Shown here: one piece after another, positions 15,350 through 21,891 of the stretch
Position numbering within the stretch: the stretch's first letter is position 1
How the letters are laid out: each line of letters starts with the position of its first letter
NCBI GenBank assembly: GCA_016293365.1
Contig: JAEDEK010000004.1
Span: forward strand, 1 to 34,072
Reading direction: 5' to 3'
Origin: Bulleidia sp.
GTDB lineage: Bacteria > Bacillota_I > Bacilli_A > Erysipelotrichales > Erysipelotrichaceae
DNA: 34,072 nt
Notes under the pieces: model-generated
The model's database searches: none
Told to the model about the DNA's origin: nothing
What the model saw: the letters and a program-made list of their open reading frames with translations, nothing else
Translations under genes and position numbers: made by a program

Positions 15350-16183
15350 TTATTTTCTGAAAATATTTTCATGAGATTTATAACAGCCGAATACCTTCGT
15401 ATATTCACATCTGACATCCAGTTCATGAATGACATTGCGGATCTCACGGTTTCTGATATTTCCTTTGAAATCGATATAGAACATGTACTGGAATGGTGTA
15501 TCCGGAATCGGACGGGATTCCAGACGTACAATATCAATACCGTTTTTGGCAAGAATTCCCAGTACGTTATAAAGTGCACCGGAATGATTGCGCAGGATGA
15601 ACATCATGGAAATCTTGTCCGCATCTTCCGCCACAGACTCCGTATGACTCATGACAAGAAACCTTGTCATATTACGAGTAGAATCCTGCACCGATTTCAG
15701 CAGAGATTCCATTCCGTAATATTCAGCTGCTCTCCAGCTGGCAAGTGCAGCTTTTTTGTGGTCATTGCATTGTCTGACATAAGCAACAGCAGCTGCAGTA
15801 TCCTGATATGCCATGGATCTACATCCTGGATGTTCCGCAAAAAAACGACCGCATTGACTCAATGCTTCCGGATGACTGTATACCTCTTCAATCTCATCGA
15901 CAGTTGTTCCCGGACATACAACCAGATCTTCCGTAATCGGAACATTGATCTCTCCAACTGCATAAATGTTATAGTCTCTGAATCGATCATATGTTCTGGA
16001 TATGATACCGGTTGTGGTATTTTCTACCGGAATCAGAGCATAATCGATTTCTTTCTGGTCCAGTGCTTCAAACAAGGACGGAAAATTCCTGAATCCGACC
16101 TGTTCAAATTCCACACCTTCAAAATATGTCAATGCAGCGATTTCACTGTACGTACCATGATTTCCCTGATAACCGACCTTCAT
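15350..16183 (-). CDS. pheA: Prephenate dehydratase
   Basis: This 277-residue enzyme converts prephenate to phenylpyruvate for phenylalanine. The N-terminal catalytic lobes show GYQGNHGTYSEIAA and PVENTTTGII, and the TRF(LV) catalytic motif is TRFLVMS. The C-terminal ACT domain (about residues 190-270) has the phenylalanine-binding ESRP motif, so feedback inhibition by Phe is expected. No chorismate mutase domain is fused. I chose the ATG at 16183 because GGAGAGG lies 6 bases upstream; a TTG at 16198 would add five residues that overlap that site. It ends just before the aro leader promoter, so it can be expressed on its own and may also read into the aro leader. Confidence 0.95.
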   Translation of the reverse strand: MKVGYQGNHGTYSEIAALTYFEGVEFEQVGFRNFPSLFEALDQKEIDYALIPVENTTTGIISRTYDRFRDYNIYAVGEINVPITEDLVVCPGTTVDEIEEVYSHPEALSQCGRFFAEHPGCRSMAYQDTAAAVAYVRQCNDHKKAALASWRAAEYYGMESLLKSVQDSTRNMTRFLVMSHTESVAEDADKISMMFILRNHSGALYNVLGILAKNGIDIVRLESRPIPDTPFQYMFYIDFKGNIRNREIRNVIHELDVRCEYTKVFGCYKSHENIFRK

Positions 16184-16208
16184 AAAACACCTCTCCAAAG
16201 TTATAATA

Positions 16209-16237
16209 ATTCTATTATGTCAGAAAAGAATTCTCAA
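16209..16237 (-). promoter_or_regulatory. Candidate pheA promoter
   Basis: On the minus strand TTGAGA (16232-16237), 17 bases and TAGAAT (16209-16214) are present, giving a leader of about 20 bases before pheA. It overlaps the first codons of the divergent membrane-protein gene. Confidence 0.5.
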
Positions 16238-16756
16238 CTGAAAAAAAGATGTGTACAGCTGATCGGATATGTTCTCATTCCGGTTCTGTTATGGGTAACC
16301 TATCGATTCACTGATATGGCAGACATCAACTTCACAGGAGTGATTAACAGAGAAAACGGATGGATCATGAAAATCGGCGGGTTGTGTTTATGGGCCTGGT
16401 TCAACGTATTACTGATTCCAATCACCAGAATACTGCCTCATCAGAAACATTGGATTGCTTTCATGGATCTTCTGGCAGTGCTCACAATGGTCATCCCCTA
16501 TCACACCCAGGCAGATCTGTTGTCCAATCTGCATGTGTTATGTGCCAATGGAACACTGTTTGTATTCAATTATATTGTGATCTTCAGCAGTCTTCATTCG
16601 CTTTCAAAACTTCGGCTGTATTTCATGTTTGTCCTGCCTTCCTTCCTGCTGATTCTGACAACAATGTCCATCAATGGTCTTTGTGAAACGGTTTATGCCT
16701 GGGGCATCAGCGTTTACCTGACGCATGCAAATATAAAAGCCCATCGTGAAAGATGA
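16217..16756 (+). CDS. Six-helix integral membrane protein, unrecognised
   Basis: This 179-residue protein starts MSEKNSQLKKR, a basic cytoplasmic tail, then has about six hydrophobic segments (near residues 14-30, 50-70, 78-95, 103-124, 132-150 and 155-170). No family is recognised. The start is divergent from pheA with only 33 bases between start codons. I see no clear ribosome site, and the pheA promoter lies in the first codons, so the true start or expression is less certain than the frame itself. The frame remains open far upstream, antisense to pheA, but that part is a shadow. Confidence 0.65.
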   Translation: MSEKNSQLKKRCVQLIGYVLIPVLLWVTYRFTDMADINFTGVINRENGWIMKIGGLCLWAWFNVLLIPITRILPHQKHWIAFMDLLAVLTMVIPYHTQADLLSNLHVLCANGTLFVFNYIVIFSSLHSLSKLRLYFMFVLPSFLLILTTMSINGLCETVYAWGISVYLTHANIKAHRER

Positions 16757-16774
16757 GCTTCTTATAAGAGATTT

Positions 16775-17341
16775 TCAGTTTTCAAAATACTTTCTGCGGT
16801 CTGCGGAGAGGTTGTCACAGTAGTAACGTACAGTCAGAGATGTGGAAACCATATCTTCTTCTGTTGGTCTTACGATGAAACCGTCACCTTCGAGCATGAC
16901 ATTCAGGATTGCCTGACATGTAGCAGCCAGATTATCAACGCCTGCTTCAACTTCTGTCAGAAGGTCACCTGCATTGACTTCGATATATAACCAGTCCATT
17001 GCATGAGCTTCACCCTTCTTCCAGTTGATGATGTCTTCGTAGTCCTTGACGGATCTCTTGACAACTTCAACAACAGGTTCTTCAACCTTGACTGTTTCTT
17101 CAACAACAGGGGCTTCAACCTTCTTGGCAGCAGCCTTCTTTGTTGTTGTCTTCTTAGCAGCAGTTGTCTTCTTTTCTGCAGTCTTCTTAGTAGCTGTCTT
17201 CTTCGCTGTTGTCTTCTTAGCGACTGTTTCTGTAGTTTCAGTTGTGCTTTCAGCAGCAGCTGTTGTAGTCTTTCTCTTACATGTTCTCTTCTTTGGTGTT
17301 GCAGCTGTTTCTTCAGTTGCAACGGCTTTCTTTGCTGGCAT
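16775..17341 (-). CDS. Histone-H1-like Lys/Ala/Thr-rich protein
   Basis: This 188-residue protein has two parts. Residues 1-85 are a low-complexity, very basic tail of repeated K-K-T, K-K-A and A-K-K units, like eukaryotic H1 tails and the bacterial H1-like (HC1, AlgP, Hup-tail) proteins that bind DNA or RNA. A short acidic Val/Glu/Pro linker (about 86-105) leads to a C-terminal domain of about 80 residues (VKDYEDIINWKKGE... to RRKYFEN) that I do not recognise; its aromatic and acidic pattern suggests a folded unit. An AAGGAGG site 9 bases before the ATG at 17341 fixes the start. Nucleoid or nucleic-acid binding is inferred from composition only. Confidence 0.8.
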   Translation of the reverse strand: MPAKKAVATEETAATPKKRTCKRKTTTAAAESTTETTETVAKKTTAKKTATKKTAEKKTTAAKKTTTKKAAAKKVEAPVVEETVKVEEPVVEVVKRSVKDYEDIINWKKGEAHAMDWLYIEVNAGDLLTEVEAGVDNLAATCQAILNVMLEGDGFIVRPTEEDMVSTSLTVRYYCDNLSADRRKYFEN

Positions 17342-17369
17342 GTAACGTATCCTCCTTGATAACAATCTC

Positions 17370-17378
17370 ATTATATCA
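17370..17378 (-). promoter_or_regulatory. Extended -10 promoter of the H1-like gene
   Basis: On the minus strand TGATATAAT, an extended -10 (TATAAT at 17370-17375), lies 29 bases before the start codon. A -35 is not clear: GATAAA at 16 bases is the best candidate. Confidence 0.5.
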
Positions 17379-17428
17379 TTGATTTGGCATATTTATCACA
17401 AAATTTCAATGTTAAGGGCTTTTATGTA

Positions 17429-17450
17429 CACAAAAACATCACTTTTTGTG
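17429..17450. repeat. Inverted repeat between divergent promoters
   Basis: CACAAAAA (17429-17436) and TTTTTGTG (17443-17450) are perfect inverted repeats with a 6-base spacer. They lie in the divergent intergenic region of the H1-like and nnr genes (17342-17585). It could be an operator or a bidirectional terminator; nothing else is visible in this gap. Confidence 0.45.
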
Positions 17451-17585
17451 CCTTTGGTATACAAATTGGTAATTCTGTGCATAAAAACACGACAATGTTC
17501 AACGAAACGCCGGAATGACGATGTCCACTGTACCATTGACAGCATTTCATGTTAAGATAATCGCACGTCAGAAAAGAGAAACCAT

Positions 17586-19043
17586 ATGATCATCAGTAAA
17601 GAAGGAATGAAGGAAATCGAAGCCGCTTCAGGCCTCAGCAGCCAGCAGCTTATGGAGCGTGCAGGACACGCAGTTGCAGCATTCATACAGGATACTTTCC
17701 CGGATGCAGAGTCCGTTTTCATCGTCTGCGGAAATGGTAACAATGGTGGTGATGGACTTGTCGTCGGGGATGTTCTTTCAAAGTCCATGCATGTCAGAAT
17801 ATGCCTTTTACATGGATTACCGAAAACAGATGAAGCAAGGCAAGCATATGATCAGCTGGATCCATCCCTTTTCTGTGATGATATCCAACCTGCAGAAACT
17901 GCAGATGTCATTGTCGATGCTGTCTATGGATTCGGATATCATGGTGTACTGGATCCTGCTACACGTTCCATTTTCAGACAGCTGAATGCATACCGGCATA
18001 AGATCGTCAGCATTGATATCAATTCCGGATGTGAATGTGACAGTGGAGCCTGTGATCGGGATGGATTGACTTCTGTATATACATGTGCACTTGACTGTTA
18101 TAAACCATTCCATATGCAGCGCAAGGAACATCATATGTTTGATCATTGTATACTGCTTTCCTTGAATATCCCGCACACGATCCCTTCAGCATATGCAGAA
18201 ATGGATGAAGAACTGTTCTTTTCAGCCTTCCCTGCAAAACAGGATTCTGATTATAAAGGCACAAATGGAAAAACACTGATTATCGGTGGCAGTTATGGTA
18301 TGGCAGGTGCACTGTGTCTGAATATCCTTGGTGCAAAGACCATTGGAACATCCTATCTGATGGTCGGTCTGCATGACTGTATCTATCCGATCGTTGCTTC
18401 AAGGTTTGTGACACCTGTCTTCCTTCCATTTCATAAGGAAAACCAGACGCAGACCCTGAAAAATGCTGTCAGCAGTGCAAAAGTGATTGCCTGTGGAAGT
18501 GGTTGGAATAACCTTGACTGTAAAAATGAAGTGCTGGAAACCATCCTGCAGAATGCAGCATGCCCGGTGATTCTGGATGCAGAAGCATTACGTATGCTTG
18601 TCAATAACACATATCTGTTCCGGTTTGTCAGTGTTCCTTTAGTCATCACACCACACATCGGTGAGTTTTCCGCTTTGACTGGAAAGCCGGTAGAATATAT
18701 TCTTTCCCACCGCCAGGAATGTGCACTGCAGTTCGCCCGGAAATACCACATGTATGTCGTACTCAAGGGTGCAAATACAATCGTTGTTTCTCCTGAAGGT
18801 GATGTATATATCAACCAGAGCGGATGTGCAGCATTGGCACAGGCTGGAAGCGGAGATCTTCTGACAGGAATGATTGCGGGTATGCTGACACTGAAAAGAG
18901 ATCTCTTTCAGGGATTATGCATGGCAGTCTGGTTCCATGGATATCTGAGTGAATATGGTCTGAAATACCATTCCATACAGAACTTCCCTCTGGAATGCTA
19001 TCCATCTGTTTCCAACGAACTATTCAGAAAACATCAGATCTGA
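17586..19043 (+). CDS. nnrD/nnrE: Bifunctional NAD(P)H-hydrate epimerase / ADP-dependent dehydratase
   Basis: This 485-residue fusion repairs hydrated, dead NAD(P)H. Residues 1-205 are the YjeF_N epimerase (NnrE): MKEIEAASGLSSQQLMERAG, the nucleotide loop CGNGNNGGDGL, and VIVDAVYGFGYHG with the catalytic Asp region. Residues about 215-485 are the ribokinase-like dehydratase (NnrD): GTNGKTLIIGGSYGMAGA, VITPHIGEFSALTG, VVLKGANT and GSGDLLTG (421-426, Asp424 in the anion-hole/catalytic position). The dehydratase uses ADP to make NAD(P)H again after epimerisation. The gene stands alone, divergent from the H1-like gene. The ribosome site (AAAGAG) is weak. A TTGACA at 17536 has a -10-like GATAAT only 14 bases on. 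Confidence 0.95.
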   Translation: MIISKEGMKEIEAASGLSSQQLMERAGHAVAAFIQDTFPDAESVFIVCGNGNNGGDGLVVGDVLSKSMHVRICLLHGLPKTDEARQAYDQLDPSLFCDDIQPAETADVIVDAVYGFGYHGVLDPATRSIFRQLNAYRHKIVSIDINSGCECDSGACDRDGLTSVYTCALDCYKPFHMQRKEHHMFDHCILLSLNIPHTIPSAYAEMDEELFFSAFPAKQDSDYKGTNGKTLIIGGSYGMAGALCLNILGAKTIGTSYLMVGLHDCIYPIVASRFVTPVFLPFHKENQTQTLKNAVSSAKVIACGSGWNNLDCKNEVLETILQNAACPVILDAEALRMLVNNTYLFRFVSVPLVITPHIGEFSALTGKPVEYILSHRQECALQFARKYHMYVVLKGANTIVVSPEGDVYINQSGCAALAQAGSGDLLTGMIAGMLTLKRDLFQGLCMAVWFHGYLSEYGLKYHSIQNFPLECYPSVSNELFRKHQI

Positions 19044-19075
19044 ACCTGTTTATCCTGTAAATCATACGACAGAAA

Positions 19076-19096
19076 CACCGCATCAGCGGTTTTTTG
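19076..19096 (+). terminator. Terminator of the nnr gene
   Basis: ACCGC (19077-19081) and GCGGT (19086-19090) enclose a 4-base loop followed by TTTTT, 34 bases after the stop. The stem is short but GC-rich. Confidence 0.65.
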
Positions 19097-19161
19097 TTTC
19101 AGATATCTCAGAAGTCAGTTTCACTATTGCAAAACTGACGCAAAGCCGGAAACGACATCAG

Positions 19162-19194
19162 AAAACAGGACTGCTTATACCCAACAGCCCTGTT
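19162..19194 (-). terminator. Terminator of the GrpB-family gene
   Basis: On the minus strand AACAGG-G-CTG pairs with CAG-T-CCTGTT around an 11-base loop, followed by TTTTCTG. One internal mismatch makes it moderate. Confidence 0.5.
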
Positions 19195-19221
19195 GACCCA
19201 TATCACTGATTTCTTACTCAC

Positions 19222-19791
19222 TCACTCGTATCTGTTTTTATACAGCCGCTTGGCAATGGCAGTATATTTCTGTACAAACTCAGTCTTATGTGCAATATAC
19301 TGTTCTTTATTATTGCCAAACTGCCGGCACAGCTCAAGCTTCAGCTTTTCATATGCCTTTGCAGCTTCCGGATGTTCATTCAGATAATCTCTGAAATACA
19401 GTTCATCATGATCTCCAACGATGCGGACATGCAGATGGAAGACTCTTGTCGTAATACCATCAGTCATATAGCCTTTGTTCAGAGAAATACGATGTGCTCC
19501 CTGTGACATGCATCTGTATCCATGCCCCAGAAGAATATTTCTGACCTTGAGAAGATCATCCTGGCTGCGTACCTCCAGCATGATATCCACAATATTCTTT
19601 GCCCATATATTGGAAAGTGCGGTTGAACCGACGTGTTCGATCCGATAGATCACGGATGCAGGAATGACCTTTCTGAGTTCTGCTTCCTCTTCCCGATACC
19701 ATGTCTTCCAGTTGCTTTTAGGAGCGACTAACGCAACCGGATAAAGACCCCACAGTTCCTTGATGGTCATTTTATCAAGTATTCTTTTCAT
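19222..19791 (-). CDS. GrpB family protein (UPF0157)
   Basis: This 189-residue protein belongs to the GrpB/UPF0157 group, whose fold is nucleotidyltransferase-like and whose members are also fused to dephospho-CoA kinase in some bacteria. The marks are RIEHVGSTALSNIWAKNIVDIML (the family core, with the two acidic positions), RVFHLHV, ELYFRDYLNEHPE and YIAHKTEFV. The usual GSTAVPGIxAKPIID reads GSTALSNIWAKNIVD here, so a Pro-Gly and a Pro are lost, which may mean an altered active site. The start at 19791 has a GGTAGG site close upstream. The biochemical activity of this family is not established. Confidence 0.9.
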   Translation of the reverse strand: MKRILDKMTIKELWGLYPVALVAPKSNWKTWYREEEAELRKVIPASVIYRIEHVGSTALSNIWAKNIVDIMLEVRSQDDLLKVRNILLGHGYRCMSQGAHRISLNKGYMTDGITTRVFHLHVRIVGDHDELYFRDYLNEHPEAAKAYEKLKLELCRQFGNNKEQYIAHKTEFVQKYTAIAKRLYKNRYE

Positions 19792-19899
19792 AACCTACCC
19801 ACTAGCATTGTAGCCCATTCTGAAATGTTTTGGTAGTCAATCATGCACAATTCCTGTTTTTCGTGCATGTTTCCATTTCAGGTACATTCTTCGTCCATA

Positions 19900-19928
19900 T
19901 TTCAAATGTGAATGACGTATAGTATAAT
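19900..19928 (+). promoter_or_regulatory. Candidate mupG promoter
   Basis: -35 TTTCAA (19900-19905), 17 bases and a consensus -10 TATAAT (19923-19928) are present. The start codon is 22 bases further, with AGGAGG (19935-19940) between. Confidence 0.55.
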
Positions 19929-19950
19929 CCTTTCAGGAGGAATAATAACT

Positions 19951-21123
19951 ATGTCTATTACCTTAGGTGTATCCGTTTATCCAGAGCAGGAATCATTACA
20001 GCAGATTGATGAATATCTGAAACTCGCCAGCAGCCATGGCTTTACAAAGGTATTCACAAGCATGTTTTCCGTCCCTGGGACAAAAGAAGAAGTAGCAGAT
20101 TATTTCAGAAAGCTGACTGGTATTGCCCATCAGTATGGAATGAAGGTTTCCGGTGACTGCAATACATTCTTTCTTGAAAAAATGGGAGCAGATGAAAAGA
20201 ATCTGCAGCCGTTTGTCGATATGGGAATCGACATTATCCGCATGGATCTGTGTTATGGAGATGAAAGAGATATCACATTAATCAACAACTCCTTTGGTGT
20301 CGGTGTTGAAATGTCTGCAGCATTCGTCAAACCGATTGATGCTGCGATTGCCGGTGGTGCAAACACAGACAATCTGGTCTGCTGCCATAATTTCTACCCG
20401 GAACGTTATACAGGTGCAGATCTAACTTCCACAATGGAAGTCAACAACCACTGGAAGAAAGCCGGTATCAGGGTTGCCATGTTCATTTCATCAAATGTGG
20501 AGGGTGCGCATGGACCATGGCCGATCCAGAATGGATTACCTACCCTGGAAGATCATCGCTGGATTACTCCAGCCCAGCAGCTCAAGCACATCATTGCGAT
20601 GGACAACTGTGATGAAGTACTGTTTGGTAATTCCTTTGCCAGCAAAGAAGAATTTGAACAGATTGATGAAGTCATGAAGGCAGCCTATATCAATGTTCCT
20701 GTTTATGAAGGAACAGATGATGCCTTTGGCCCTCTTTCTCATTTCCTGCCGCATGGTGATATCACACGCATACCATTCTCCATTGAAATGGTGGATGGTG
20801 TAACTGATCTGGAAAGGAAAGTTCTGGACTTCCCATTACACAGTGCCGGTGAATATGTCTATTATATGATCCGCTCCCGCGCTACGCGTATGATCTACAA
20901 AAAGGAAGACTTCCCTGTCCGTCCATGTGATCAAAGCATGTTCCATCGTGGTGATGTTGTCATTGTCAACGATAACTGCCGTCATTATCATGGCGAGCTG
21001 CAGATTGTTCTGAAAGACATGAAAAACGATGGCCAGAGAAACCTCATTGGAAGAATTCCGGAAGAAGAAATGATATTGCTGGATCATTTTGTACCAGGTA
21101 CCCGTTTCTGCATCATGCGCTGA
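19951..21123 (+). CDS. mupG: MupG/DUF871 family protein, probable 6-phospho-N-acetylmuramidase
   Basis: This 390-residue protein belongs to the DUF871 family. Staphylococcus aureus MupG hydrolyses MurNAc-6-phosphate-GlcNAc during peptidoglycan recycling. Residues 1-245 are a TIM barrel (LGVSVYPEQ at strand 1, GFTKVFTSMF, VSGDCN, DIIRMDLCYG, CHNFYPERYTG, FISSN). Residues about 270-390 are the small C-terminal beta domain (DITRIPFSIEM to PGTRFCIMR). An AGGAGG site 10 bases before the ATG at 19951 decides the start. The usual partners (MurP phosphotransferase, MurQ etherase, MurR) are not in this window, so the substrate is inferred from the family alone. It sits alone between two terminators. 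Confidence 0.88.
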   Translation: MSITLGVSVYPEQESLQQIDEYLKLASSHGFTKVFTSMFSVPGTKEEVADYFRKLTGIAHQYGMKVSGDCNTFFLEKMGADEKNLQPFVDMGIDIIRMDLCYGDERDITLINNSFGVGVEMSAAFVKPIDAAIAGGANTDNLVCCHNFYPERYTGADLTSTMEVNNHWKKAGIRVAMFISSNVEGAHGPWPIQNGLPTLEDHRWITPAQQLKHIIAMDNCDEVLFGNSFASKEEFEQIDEVMKAAYINVPVYEGTDDAFGPLSHFLPHGDITRIPFSIEMVDGVTDLERKVLDFPLHSAGEYVYYMIRSRATRMIYKKEDFPVRPCDQSMFHRGDVVIVNDNCRHYHGELQIVLKDMKNDGQRNLIGRIPEEEMILLDHFVPGTRFCIMR

Positions 21124-21138
21124 TCTTTTCTCTGCTGC

Positions 21139-21169
21139 AAACCCGTCAGATGATTATCTGGCGGGTTTT
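21139..21169 (+). terminator. Terminator of mupG
   Basis: AAACCCGTCAGAT (21139-21151) pairs with ATCTGGCGGGTTT (21156-21168), with one wobble and a 4-base loop, followed by T. It is a strong stem right after the gene. Confidence 0.85.
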
Positions 21170-21181
21170 CTTTGTTTCATG

Positions 21182-21209
21182 AAAAAAGACATGTCCATTA
21201 CGACATGCC
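21182..21209 (-). terminator. Terminator of queT
   Basis: On the minus strand GGCATGTC pairs with GACATGTC around a 6-base loop, followed by TTTTTTC. It begins 24 bases past the queT stop. Confidence 0.75.
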
Positions 21210-21233
21210 TGCGGCTGTTATTTGTGTATCCCG

Positions 21234-21743
21234 TTATCTGAATATATCTGTTTTTTCCAATGCTTTGATCAGGAAGTAACCGAAAATCACAGAAATCAGT
21301 TCTCCGATGGCCACTTCAGTACCCATGATCAGTAATCCAAGCCAGATATTTCCTTCAAAAAACAGAACGGACAGCTCCATACCAACAAAGAAGAAATTGA
21401 AGATCACCGGCATCAGAATGGACCAGACAGGTATCCCTGCAAGTCTGCGATTCCTCAGGTAATACGTCAGTAAAGCAGCCAGAAGTGTGGCTGTTGTACC
21501 TACCACAGAATCAATCATTCCGGTTGGATTGACACCGATCATTGCCCCGATGAGATTAGTCAGAAAGCATCCAAGGGTAACACCTGCAATGGATGGCTTA
21601 TAGATCAGAGGCAGTAAAGTCAGTGCCTCCGCAATACGCACCTGAATATTCCCATAGGTAAATGGTGCCAGTACGAGTGATACGACAGTGTAGATTGCCG
21701 CAATCATCGCGATCTTCGCAAACGTCTGCGTGTTTTTATTCAT
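21234..21743 (-). CDS. queT: QueT family queuosine-precursor ECF transporter S-component
   Basis: This 169-residue, roughly six-helix membrane protein belongs to the QueT family (COG4708). The family binds a queuosine precursor (preQ0/preQ1 or queuine) for an ECF transporter; the shared ECF ATPases and T component would be elsewhere. Visible family marks are FTYGNIQVRIAEALTLLPLIYK near residue 28, GVTLGCFLTNLIGA, and a late conserved GTEVAIGELI. The start at 21743 has CTCCTT (AAGGAG on the minus strand) at 21752-21757. The 5' UTR is short and highly structured (see the leader entry). It is monocistronic between its own promoter and terminator. Confidence 0.92.
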   Translation of the reverse strand: MNKNTQTFAKIAMIAAIYTVVSLVLAPFTYGNIQVRIAEALTLLPLIYKPSIAGVTLGCFLTNLIGAMIGVNPTGMIDSVVGTTATLLAALLTYYLRNRRLAGIPVWSILMPVIFNFFFVGMELSVLFFEGNIWLGLLIMGTEVAIGELISVIFGYFLIKALEKTDIFR

Positions 21744-21769
21744 TTTTAAATCTCCTTATTTTCGCTTTA

Positions 21770-21806
21770 CGTCAGGTAGCCGCTACTGACGGACACATTC
21801 TGTGTC
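21770..21806 (-). promoter_or_regulatory. Two abutting hairpins in the queT 5' UTR
   Basis: In transcript order, GACACA-GAA-TGTGTC (21806-21792) is a 6-bp hairpin. It is immediately followed, with no spacer, by CGTCAG-TAG-CGG-CTA-C-CTGACG (21791-21770), a 9-bp stem with one bulged C. The tail is A-rich up to AAGGAG. queT-type genes are commonly controlled by preQ1 riboswitches, but I cannot fit the preQ1-I or preQ1-II core here. A ligand-binding role is inferred from position and compactness. Confidence 0.55.
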
Positions 21807-21813
21807 GACCATT

Positions 21814-21841
21814 ATTGTATCGCAGATCACATATTCGTCAA
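21814..21841 (-). promoter_or_regulatory. queT promoter
   Basis: On the minus strand -35 TTGACG (21836-21841), 16 bases and -10 TACAAT (21814-21819) are present. Transcription should start at about 21807, so the message begins almost exactly at the first hairpin. Confidence 0.75.
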
Positions 21842-21849
21842 GCCACTTA

Positions 21850-21881
21850 AAAAACAGATCCCGTTGATGAGATCTGTTTTT
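21850..21881 (-). terminator. Terminator of the maltodextrin operon
   Basis: AAAAACAGATC (21850-21860) and GATCTGTTTTT (21871-21881) form a perfect 11-bp stem with a 10-base loop and T-rich 3' end on either strand. It lies 10 bases past the malQ stop. Confidence 0.85.
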
Positions 21882-21891
21882 GGAAGAAGTG

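Noticed and set aside
15371..16216. N-terminal extension of the plus-strand membrane protein
   Set aside because: Antisense to pheA; the basic tail and first helix begin at 16217.
17003..17359. Cys/Leu/Ser-rich plus-strand frames
   Set aside because: Artefacts of the repetitive Lys/Ala/Thr codons of the H1-like gene on the other strand.
17536..17566. TTGACA promoter for the nnr gene
   Set aside because: The only -10-like hexamer, GATAAT, is 14 bases away, too close for a normal promoter.
21744..21806. Known preQ1-I or preQ1-II riboswitch before queT
   Set aside because: The position is right, but I could not fit either consensus core by eye, so it is reported only as a structured leader.
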